A DNA stretch of 64,000 nt from Babylonia areolata. Taxonomy: Eukaryota > Mollusca > Gastropoda > Neogastropoda > Buccinidae. Shown here in pieces: positions 55,014 through 64,000 of this stretch. The first letter of the stretch is position 1; every line of letters begins with the position of its first letter. Location: positions 56,149,536 to 56,213,535 of the forward strand of contig NC_134896.1 in the NCBI RefSeq assembly GCF_041734735.1, read 5' to 3'. The notes under the pieces were generated by a model. It did not search any database. It saw nothing but the letters and a program-made list of their open reading frames with translations, and had not been told where the DNA came from. Both the position numbers and the translations under genes were made by a program.

Positions 55014-56164
55014 AAAAAAAATACCTAAAAGTATGTCTCAGGTGTTTTTGCATCTTTTATTGTGTTTGATTCTTTGAATGCGTTTGTGTTTTTTTGTTTT
55101 TTTAACATGGTGTGCATATGTATGTGCATGTTATAATTTTGCAAATTTATATCACTCCCTCCATAAATACTATAACAAAACAAAACAACCCCCTAACTCA
55201 CCCTAGTTACATGTATTGAACATTGAACATGGAACCTGTGAGACACATCAGTCCATTAGTCCAATGAAATTTGATAAGAAAAGAAACACATGAGCACAGA
55301 TATGCCCTGCCCCCCTTAATACTAGTAACACTCTCAGTAACAGTCTCTTTTAAAACCCAGAACACTTTCAGATCACTCACGGTAAGTCTGATCTTTCTGC
55401 AACATGGTAATGTCAGAAGTGAGAAAGGCACCCTTGATTTGTTTCTGCCCTTAAAGGCACTTGCACAAAGCTCATCTTTTGTGTTCATTTTGTCAAGCAG
55501 CAGTTACGAAGCTATGCTGAATACAAAGTAAATGCACTGGTCTGCATTCCTCCCCATGTAATGTGCCCCTCCCTCCCCCTCTGTTTATTTCCTCACACAC
55601 AAAACACACTAACACAGTGGCATAGAGTCACTTTGTATTGTAACGTTTTATATGATATATTCATTATTTCAACCTTATACAGCCATCAGGGCAGTGCATT
55701 CAAACCCACTGTGTCTAGGGCTAGGCATGGGAAGGTAGTGTCATTAAAAGCTTCCTGAACATTGGTCAGCTACCCATTCACACCTGCTTGGAGTGAGGAA
55801 AATCAGAGTAAATTGCCTTTCCCCCCAAACACAACACCATGCAGAAATGGGCCCCGAACAATGATCACTGAACACTGGATCAGAAGTCCAACAGCAAATC
55901 GATTCTGGCTTGGCACCTCAGTCATTTTCATCAGATTAGATTTTTGAGAACTTTTCGAGGGAAGAAACCCAATGACATAATAACAGGGCCACAAGTTGAG
56001 AAAACTGTCACTTTGCTAAGTACACAACATTACAAAGTTTGTAAATACCTGCTGCAGGTAGCAAACTGAAAGCAGGAAAGCCTCTTTTTTTCTTTTTTTA
56101 TATATATTTTTTTAAGATTTGTAACTTGTATCATTTTTGATGGAGTTTTACCTCTTGACTGCTG

Positions 56165-56184
56165 CTGACAAGTCTGCTTGTCAG
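56165..56184. repeat. 8-bp stem-loop, TCTG loop
   Basis: CTGACAAG TCTG CTTGTCAG at the left edge of the 54-bp array. It is the partner of 13873-13892 with a G-C pair replaced by A-T. Confidence 0.8.
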
Positions 56185-56881
56185 TGAAAGGATCCCACCT
56201 CACTGAGATAAGACAGACTTTACAGGTCAGGATGTCAGTGAAAGGATCCCACCTCACTGAGATAAGACAGACTTTACAGGTCAGGATGTCAGTGAAGGGA
56301 TGTCACCTCATTGAGATAAGACAGACTTTACATGTCAGGGTGTCCGTGAAAGGATGTCACCTCACTGAGATAAGACAGACTTTACAGGTCAGGATGTCAG
56401 TGAAAGGATGTCACCTCACTGATATAAGACAGACTTTACAGGTCAGGATGTCAGTGAAAGGATGTCACCCTACTGAGATAAGACAGACTTTACAGGTCAG
56501 GATGTCAGTGAAGGGATGTCACCTCACTGAGATAAGATGGACTTCACAGGTCAGGATGTCAGTGAAGGGATGTCACCTCACTGAGATAAGACAGACTTTA
56601 CAGGTCAGGATGTCTGTGAAGGGATGTCACCCTACTGAGATAAAACAGACTTTACAGGTCAGGATGTCAGTGAAGGGATGTCACCTCACTGAGATAAGAT
56701 GGACTTCACAGGTCAGGATGTCAGTGAAGGGATGTCACCTCACTGAGATAAGACAGACTTTACAGGTCAGGATGTCAGTGAAGGGATGTCACCTCACTGA
56801 GATCAGATGGATTTTACAGGTCAGGATGTCAGTGAAGGGATGTCACCTCACTGAGATTAGACAGACTTTACAGGTCAGGAT
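56180..56881. repeat. 54-bp minisatellite, 13 copies
   Basis: Unit GTCAGTGAAGGGATGTCACC plus TCACTGAGATAAGACAGACTTTACAGGTCAGGAT, exactly 54 bp, 13 copies with few differences. The uninterrupted 259-codon frame MSVKGCHLTEIRQTLQVR.. results from 54 being divisible by 3. Confidence 0.96.
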
Positions 56882-57189
56882 GTCAATCACTATTCTGTAT
56901 TTGGATTTCTTCCTCTTCAGAACAGCATTGGTTTTGATTGATCAGCAAAATGAATGACACCATTGATAAGTACACAAAAAGTAAACACTACCATTCACAC
57001 CCCTACCACACTGATATCATTTCACCAAGGGAGAGCAGTCAAGGGGTTATGGCAAAAGAACTGGAAGGGTTAAGCAGGCTGTTGTTTTTTTCTTCTTTTT
57101 TTTATATTTAAAAAACCTTGACAGCATATGATTGATACATGTATCTGGCTTTCTGACCCAACAATGAAAGAACATTTTCACAGTAAGAA

Positions 57190-57400
57190 ATTATATCATT
57201 TACTTTTTGTCACAACAGTTTTCTCAGTGAAGTTTGGGCTGCTCTCCTCAAGGAGTGTGTGTCACAACAGTGTAGCAGCATTCCCCTTTTTCTGTCTGGA
57301 AATGTCTTTGTTTTACTATCAAAGTGAGTCTTTTTTTAATTAAACATGATTTTGCCAGGGACAACCATGCAACTTGTGGTGTCTCAGTTTATTGTTTCAT
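57190..57400 (-). mobile_element. SINE family A, partial, diverged
   Basis: The plus strand reads TCACAACAGTTTTCTCAGTG, GGGCTGCTCTCCTCAAGGAG, then GATTTTGCCAGGGACAACC: tail and part of the central domain in minus orientation. Confidence 0.75.
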
Positions 57401-57419
57401 TTGAATAAATGGATAGGAA

Positions 57420-57575
57420 AAACAAATGAAACTGCACCCAGGAAAAAATACCAAAAAAGAAAAAAAAAAGGGTGGCGCTGTAGTGTAGCGACGCGCTCTC
57501 CCTGGAGAGAGCAGCCCGAATTTCACACAGAGAAATCTGTTGTGATAAAAGAAATACAAATACAAATACAAATTA
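57420..57575 (+). mobile_element. SINE family A, tail part
   Basis: GGGTGGCGCTGTAGTGTAGC, GACGCGCTCTCCCTGGAGAG, GCAGCCCGAATTTCACACAG, AGAAATCTGTTGTGATAAAA, then an (AATACA)n tail. It faces the partial copy at 57190-57400 in opposite orientation. Confidence 0.88.
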
Positions 57576-57639
57576 GCATCCACTATCAAGAGATCTCGAC
57601 TCAATATCTAGTGGAGGGGTGAGTAAAAGTCCCAGTCTC

Positions 57640-58344
57640 TCTCTCTCTCTATATATATATGGGACTCAACACACTTGCTTTGTGGTCATGTGCATTACCA
57701 GTCAAGTACCAATATACCACCTCTCTTGTTTAGTGAGTTGCAGACCAACCAGTCACGTTTATTAACTAGTCTATCTTGACTCATCTTACTTTACACCTTC
57801 AATTTATCCACACAAACAACAGCTGCCAGCAATCAGACAACTTCTGCAGATATATTTTGCACATGTGCTTTATCAAATATCAGTACTATATCAGCAGAGT
57901 GTCATTCTCTGAAAGAACAAAATAATGGTACCACCACTCACTGTGATATACCCATCATTGTGCGCGAAAAATTGAACAAAAGAACATACAATCATGGAAA
58001 GACAGTCGAAGACCTGTGCAAACCAGCCCAAAAATATGGTACACTGAAAGATGATATAATAATTTAAATTGCTGTTGGTGTACTTGATGATGTTCTATTG
58101 CTGAAATTAATTCCAAGCAAAAGCTGACTTCACGCTCTGGCAGGCAGTGCAGACCAGCACACAGGCAGAAGAGAGGAAAGAGAGTCCACAAGAAATCAAG
58201 AGGGGTTACTTCCATCAATGCTGTCAGGCTGCAATCTGAACAAAAGGAACACCATCTCAACATTTTTTTTTTTTTTAACATTTTCCGTTACACGACCAAC
58301 ATCGACTTGCCGATGACTCTGTCGTGTTTTTTTTTGTTTTTGTT
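57640..58344. other. No recognisable gene
   Basis: AT-rich, with a (CT)n(TA)n microsatellite at about 57636-57661. The short frames are not family-like. Confidence 0.5.
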
Positions 58345-58480
58345 TTTTTAAATGCATGCTGGGTATTTTCGTGTCTCCATAACCCACCGAACACTGACAT
58401 GGGATACAGAATCTTTAACGTGCGTAACTGATCTTCTGCGTGCGTATACACACAAAGGGGGTTCAGGCACTAGCAGGTCT
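58345..58480 (-). mobile_element. SINE family C, internal fragment
   Basis: The plus strand TGCATGCTGGGTATTTTCGT, CCATAACCCACCGAACACTG, CACAAAGGGGGTTCAGGCAC and GCAGGTCTGCAC is the reverse complement of the middle of the full element (38000-38125). Head and 3' domain are missing. Confidence 0.8.
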
Positions 58481-59218
58481 GCACTGTGGGTATTGCAGCA
58501 ATTCATCACCACAACCAGTGCAACAAGAAGTTCCATCTTCACCCCAACAGTGGTCCTCTATTCCATCGCCTGCCCCAAACCCAACATGCCCATCACAAGC
58601 CACCATAAGAACACTCAGCTGATCCTATAAAACAAAGAAGAAACTCCAACCAGATGATTTATAGAAAACCAGCACACCAGTGCTTGTGAAGAGACTAAAA
58701 AAACATAAACCAAGCTTTCGTCATATCTAATAAAGTGACGAGTTTCATTATTAATTGGTTTCAGTTTTATGGCTTGTGAATAAAGATTTTAAAATAACAT
58801 GATTAATTTTGTGAAAATAATATGAAGGAAAAGAACACACAAAAGAAGAGAGAGAAGGACATAGGAAATTTGACACACCAAGAACTGCCTCTTACAATAA
58901 ACCAATAGTAATACAAATGAAAGATCCTTTTTTTAAGCTTAAAAAATAATAACAATAATATATATATATATATCTATATATACATATATATATAAATATA
59001 AAGGCTCGTAGACGAGTTCGACCAGGTGAAGGGAAGTAATTCTCCATATAATTGCCCTTTATTCACAGAAGCTGCCTCGGGATTTATTGTTGTCAAGTGA
59101 ACAAACATGCCAAGCTTCGTTCTTGTCTTGAGCTTGGTACCACCGAATATTACGAAAGGTTGCCAGTACGTCTAACAGAAACAAGATAATACGTTAAATT
59201 TCAACGAGAAGCAACAGC

Positions 59219-59234
59219 ACCGGAAGTGACGCAA
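59219..59234 (+). promoter_or_regulatory. ETS plus CRE-like promoter sites, paralogue 2
   Basis: ACCGGAAGTGACGCAA, 76 bases upstream of the ATG: an ETS core (CCGGAAGT) overlapping a TGACG half site, a common TATA-less core-promoter combination. Paralogue 1 has only AGTACTTCCTGAC about 70 bases upstream (ETS core on the other strand). Confidence 0.5.
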
Positions 59235-59309
59235 CCCAGCTTACGCCTCCCTAAACTGAAACTAAAGCCTGAGCAATACTTGTGTCTGAGAACTGTCACA
59301 CTGGGCACG

Positions 59310-59600
59310 ATGGATTCCGACTGGACACTGAACAACGCTGATTTGCTTCAGGAGATCGGGACACTGGTGTGGGCAGCCACTGACAACGCCTCCATCATAA
59401 AGCAACTGGCAAACCTGCGAATTGGTTACGAATTATACCAGCGCTTGAGCGGAGAGAGAGAAGTTGAAGCCCTGCGCAACAGGACCATCCTGAACATCGC
59501 CAAATGGTTGAAGGAGCACCCTAAAGCATCCAAGGAGGAGGTGACCAAAGAAATTGGAAGGCAGATTACAGAGTTTGCCCAACAGGTGGAAAAGATGTGA
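59310..59600 (+). CDS. 96-residue protein of unknown function, paralogue 2
   Basis: Intronless: MDSDWTLNNADLLQEIGTLV, WAATDNASIIKQLANLRIGY, ELYQRLSGEREVEALRNRTI, LNIAKWLKEHPKASKEEVTK, EIGRQITEFAQQVEKM. It has the same length and ends as 52083-52373. Differences cluster at residues 6-38 (12 of the first 62 overall), and the last 34 residues are identical. From about codon 63 to two bases past the stop the DNA is also identical, although the 3' UTR just beyond has diverged. The frame is open far upstream, but the shared ATG is the likely start. Function unknown; the conserved charged C-terminal half is the likely functional core. Confidence 0.85.
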   Translation: MDSDWTLNNADLLQEIGTLVWAATDNASIIKQLANLRIGYELYQRLSGEREVEALRNRTILNIAKWLKEHPKASKEEVTKEIGRQITEFAQQVEKM

Positions 59601-59870
59601 AGCAAGACTATGCGAAGGTCGCATATGATGATGTTCTATCACTTTTAGCTGCACGTACTTACATTCAGTCAGGGATCAACAAGTTGTGTCAGTGACTTAC
59701 GAAGTTACTTTTTATACATGTGTAGAACTAGTCTCTATCATTTACATCGTTGATTAGGTGTCTACAGTTGAAATTCTATACTTCATTGAACCATTTTAAC
59801 TTTTTTTTTTTAATTCTAAAAAAAGTTAAAAGTTGCAGCAGAACATCTCTGTGCTCAGTATGAACATTTC

Positions 59871-59994
59871 TTCTTCTTCTTCTGCGTTTGTGGGTTGCAA
59901 CTCCCACGTTCACTCGTATGCATACGAGTGGGCTTTTACGTGTATGACCGTTTTTACCCCACCATGTAGGCAGCCATACTCCATTTTCGGGGGT
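59871..59994 (-). mobile_element. SINE family C, 3' end insertion with 12-bp target duplication
   Basis: TATGAACATTTC at 59859-59870 and 59995-60006 brackets 124 bp that starts (TTC)n (the reversed GAA tail) and includes GGGTTGCAACTCCCACGTTC and GTAGGCAGCCATACTCCATT. The collinear place in copy 1 (about 52650) lacks it. Confidence 0.93.
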
Positions 59995-60237
59995 TATGAA
60001 CATTTCAAAAGGTTTTAGATTCATCAGACATTGACGGTAAACACCAACCATGAAGTGTGGCTGGTTTTCACACAGTGCAAGATCAACAGGCTTCAATGAC
60101 TGGTCATCTATTTTCAAGGACTTCGTCTGAAAGGTTTTGTTTTGTTTTCATTTCTTTATGGAATGCCAACGTTTGAAACCAGTGTTCTTCCTGATCCAGC
60201 GTATGGTACAGTGAACTTTCCAAGGACTGAGTGATCA

Positions 60238-60425
60238 TTCCGCAGGGAAAGAGGAAGAGAGGCCGGCCTCGCAACAGCTGGAGGCGAGATACCAAGGCAG
60301 AGCTGAAGCAGCAAGGGACCAACTGGACTGGAATGGCCAGAACAGCCCAGAACAGAGTGCGATGGCGAGGGGTTGTCGATGGCCTATGCTCCACCAGGAG
60401 CGATGGGCAAAATGAATGAATGAAT
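60238..60425 (+). mobile_element. LINE 3'-end insertion with 9-bp target duplication
   Basis: GAGTGATCA at 60229-60237 and 60426-60434. The 188-bp insert encodes the C-terminus GKRKRGRPRNSWRRDTKAEL, KQQGTNWTGMARTAQNRVRW, RGVVDGLCSTRSDGQNE, typical of non-LTR polymerases, and ends in (AATG)n. It is absent from the matching site in copy 1 (about 52870). Confidence 0.93.
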
Positions 60426-62867
60426 GAGTGATCACTGATAAGGATACAAGTGAAATTGGGAAAATGTAGTTATGATGGTTTCTGATCTCAGATATGCATC
60501 AAAACATTATTTCAGATTGCAACAGAAATAACACACCCAGTTATAATTAGAAACATACTGAATATTTGATTATTATTAATAATGATCAGGGACAAGACTG
60601 AAACTTGATATCAGATGGTTTTCTTTTCTTTATCTGTTTCTTTCTTTTTGTTTTTAGTTGTTGCTTTGTCACCTGATGTTTTTGTAATTGATTTGAATAT
60701 TCAAGATGATTTATTTTAAACAAAGACAGGTTTTGGAAATTTCATGGTTAACAGGCTGGTCACAACAGAATTACACACACAAACATGTAATGATTTAATT
60801 TATATAAATGTATACACATTAAACACTTACTTAAGCTTAGTTTTTATCTTGTATCTTTTTTTTTATATCCTCAGAATCTTTCTCAGAGCCCTGTGTGATC
60901 CCTGTATCATAAGTATAATTGTTCATTAATGTGTATAGTGTGTGTGGAATGTGTTAAATGTGTGTAAATTACTGAAGAGCTTAACAGTTCTCTTTCATTT
61001 AATGAAGAAAAGAGTGACACCAAGCATAATCTGTGAAAGATTGTATAGACTGGCTGATACATCATTTGACTTAGAATATTTTCTTTTTGAAGTTCATAAT
61101 TCATATAAACCCCTAATTTAGACAATCACCTTTAATGCATGTGGATGGACATTGTGTACGTAGGTATACATTAAACATATATACACACACATACACACAC
61201 ACATATTATATGCATTTTGTGTATATGCACTTGATTTATTGTCTTTCACTTTAAGTGATATTGGATCTTTATGCATATTACATATATATGTGGATGTGCT
61301 CATGCCTGAAATAGTGCTACACTTTATCTTCATCATTTTACATTGTGATCACATGGATGTGTAGTTTACTTTTCTAGTGTTCACTCATACTGGACGATAG
61401 GTATATGTCACTTTGATGGCAAGGGTCAGACTGTTATGTTGTTCTTGTGCCATAGTCTTGTTCCTTCTTTTTCTGTCTCTCTCTCTTTCTCTCTGTTGAT
61501 TTCTTTTCACCTCAGATTCATTCTTTTTACTTTCATTTCACTCTGTTCACATTTGAGTTCAGTTTTGTTAAAATTCAGGTACGGTCAGTTTTGAACTCCT
61601 AGCTGTGAAGACATGCGTCACATACTAAGAATGTACACGCATCAGGACAGAACTTTGTATAAGTTTTTCTTGTCGTCCTGTTTATCCGTCACTGTGATGT
61701 ATTGTAACGTATTCCAAAAAAGATAAGGTAAAAATAACTTTATTATCTCACTTAGAGAAATTAATCAGGTCCAGCAAAACAAGCATAGACGAGTACTGAA
61801 CACAAAAACATTAAACATGACTTAATTAACAAGAAGCAATAAGCATCACTATTACAAGACATTTATATAAAAACATTGCATATGTTCACTTTAAAAATGT
61901 TGTACTTAATCATTATTGTAGACATTTTGAAAGACACCAGTGTTGGAATTACACATGTATGTTTTTCACATTGTCAGAATTTCAACTTGACACTTTTAAA
62001 AATAGCCTTTCTTTTTCAGAATAAAATGAAGTACAAACTGTTATGTATGCACTTTGCATGCACACACACACACACACATCTGGGACGTGCACACACACAC
62101 ACACACACCTGGTTCTTAAGAACTTATAAGGTGAATTGAACATGGGATAAAGATCTTCTGTCCTGAGATCTATATTTCAACTTCAGAGTTCTGTTCCATT
62201 GTCCTGATGGCAGCATTTTGCAACACTTGCAGTGTCAGCCCGCGGCATGACATCAGTGTTGACCTGTTGGGGGTTTTGGGGGGTTGGGGGTGGGACTTTA
62301 CTGGGACACAAAAAAATTGGACGAAGTATGCAAGGAGTCCACTTACATATGCAAGGTCAAGTTAGGAATGAAAATTTATAGACATAAAGGCGGCTGTTGA
62401 ATGGGGCCAAAGAAATATGTCGACTAACCCGATGAGACAATCACAACTTAGCAAGGTTGACGTAAGTGGCGAAAACAGTAAATATATAAATGTAACATTA
62501 CTAACAATGCATTTTCTGTCACCTATGAGTTATATTGATTTGTGCTTTCATGTATATTATTTATTTCTTTGTTCAGTTTACTGAATATACTCTTGTGGTT
62601 AACTAAAAAATAACCCCCCAAAACAACAACAAAAAACTTTAGGACATCATTTGAAAAGTACTGCATTTTGTCTGGTGTGTTTTCATTGGTCAAGTATTAT
62701 TTTGAAACATTCAGTATTAATTTTGTACATTTTCTCAGGTCTTGATTACTTTACCAGATGTATCATCAAGTTTTGATAATAACCGCCCCCCGACCCCCCT
62801 CCTCGATAAAAGGTGTAATGGTCTGTGTAGCATGTATGGAGTTTTTGTTTTTATACAGTTTAATAGG

Positions 62868-62873
62868 AATAAA
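62868..62873 (+). terminator. Poly(A) signal, paralogue 2
   Basis: AATAAA in GGAATAAAATGAG, followed by GCTGGCTGTTTGTGTTCATT (GU-rich). Collinear with 55008 in copy 1. Implied 3' UTR of about 3.3 kb, including the SINE and LINE insertions. Confidence 0.6.
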
Positions 62874-62938
62874 ATGAGTTGAAAGAGAACATGCTGGCTG
62901 TTTGTGTTCATTGTGTTTCAGTGCTTTTTCTTGTTAAC

Positions 62939-62971
<33 letters not shown>

Positions 62972-63484
62972 TTGCAGAAATTTATAAAGATCACCTCCTC
63001 CATAAATATTGTAACAAAACAAAACCAGTCCATCCTGAAATGCATCCTAGTTACATGTATTTCAGATTTAACACAGAACCTGTGAGTTATAGCTCCAGTC
63101 CAATGAAATTTGAATACAAACTTGATTAAAAATGATTAGAAGTGCATGATTTAAGTATTTTAAGCATCCCCCCCCCCGCCCCTCAACCTCTCCATTTCTT
63201 TTTGTCTTAAAACCAGATAATATGGTGTTAGATAAAGTCTAGGATAAGTCATGATGATTTAGATCTTTCTGCAATGTTTACAGATATATCAGAAATGAGA
63301 AATACTCCCTGAAACTGGTGGTGTTTTTTTTCATCCATGAGTAGGGTATTTTCATAAATCTCTTCTTTGCCTTTGATGTTATGGAGTAAAGCAGCAGTTA
63401 GAATGAAGCTATGCTGAATACAAAGTGAATGTGTTGGTCTGCTCCCAATCCCCCTCCCCCCTCCAGCCCCCCTTCCCCCCCAAC

Positions 63485-63800
63485 ACACACACACACCCTT
63501 CTTCACACATCCACTTTCCTTCCTATATAATATGCCCCTCCCTTCCCATCTATTTCTTGTTTCACACACACACACACACACACTCACACACCAACACAGA
63601 GGCACAGTCACTTTGTATTGTTACAGTTTTTCACACACACACACTCACACTAACACACCAACACAGTCACTTTGTATTGTTACAGTTTTTCACACACACA
63701 CACGCACACACACATACACACACACACAAAGGTACAGAGTCACTTTGCATTGTTACAGTTTTTAAATAACACACACACACACACACACCACTAACACACA
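63485..63800. repeat. (CA)n cluster with a tandem 70-bp unit
   Basis: CAGTCACTTTGTATTGTTAC AGTTTTTCACACACACAC.. recurs three times (about 63605, 63665 and 63740), each with its own CA run. The copy 1 counterpart near 55590-55650 has one unit, so the expansion is specific to copy 2. Confidence 0.92.
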
Positions 63801-64000
63801 CCCACACAATGTCAGTTTGTATTGTTACTTTATATGAAAATATAATATGCATTATAATATCCATACAGTAGATTTTAAAAATCCAAGGAAGACGACCAAT
63901 CACAGAAGAGGGCTCACTGAAGATAAGACAATCCCTTTGCAACATGCACAACATTACAAAGATTGTAAGTACCTGTAGGTAACTGATTTAGGGCAGACCC

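Larger units (their letters stand above)
52083..64000. repeat. Tandem segmental duplication (copy 1 about 52.08-56.06 kb, copy 2 about 59.31-63.99 kb)
   Basis: Collinear matches: the 96-residue genes (52083/59310), CTGATCCAGCAGTACAGTGA-type block (52833/60193), the poly(A) region (55008/62868), CCTAGTTACATGTATT and GTCCAATGAAATTTGA (55201/63047 and on), ATGCTGAATACAAAGT (55514/63411), and ACATTACAAAG.TTGTAA.TACCTG (56028/63950). The offset grows from 7.2 to 7.9 kb because of insertions in copy 2. The match beyond the poly(A) signal shows DNA-level duplication, not retroposition. Copy 2 may continue past the window end. Confidence 0.88.

Noticed and set aside
56178-56957. 259-codon open frame with 18-residue repeats (MSVKGCHLTEIRQTLQVR)
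   Set aside because: A 54-bp tandem array; the frame is open because 54 is divisible by 3. No splice signals, start context or conservation support it.

Overview
Animal nuclear DNA, AT-rich, intron-rich and full of short interspersed repeats, minisatellites and (CA)n/(TA)n tracts. The gene content is metazoan. The pellino protein looks like a protostome one, and the repeat style (tRNA-derived SINEs with long unique tails, CR1-like LINE ends, mariner) fits a mollusc, most likely a gastropod. That placement is inference. I found no bacterial-type operon, CRISPR array or retroviral/LTR element.

Layout. 0-3.1 kb: parts of an unrecognised minus-strand gene (first coding exon 2902-3045, probable last exon 609-755) interrupted by a decayed LINE. 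3.1-7.5 kb: repeats and no clear gene. 7.55-12.27 kb: a plus-strand three-coding-exon gene for a 72-residue single-pass membrane protein, with a LINE and a minisatellite in its introns. 12.3-32.3 kb: about 20 kb without a supported coding exon, holding many tandem arrays, including a 39-unit satellite of 34 bp. A strong minus-strand poly(A) site at 12.5 kb suggests that some or all of it may be a very long 3' UTR. 32.34-49.82 kb: the complete pellino E3 ubiquitin ligase gene on the minus strand, nine coding exons and 454 residues, with all phases consistent. Its introns hold SINEs, a TTAA-flanked MITE, a mariner copy and minisatellites. 50-64 kb: a tandem segmental duplication with units about 7.2-7.9 kb apart, each carrying one intronless gene for a 96-residue protein of unknown function. 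The second copy has a SINE and a LINE insertion that the first lacks.

The best-supported biology is pellino (an FHA plus RING-like ligase of Toll/IL-1R-type innate signalling). The most interesting less-explained items are: the paired 96-residue genes, whose 3' halves are near-identical while their UTRs have diverged; a GC-AG intron in pellino; an inverted repeat bracketing the first coding exon of the small membrane-protein gene; three SINE families, two of which share a central domain; and several insertions whose empty sites can be read inside this same window. I do not see a convincing new defence-type or catalytic system.
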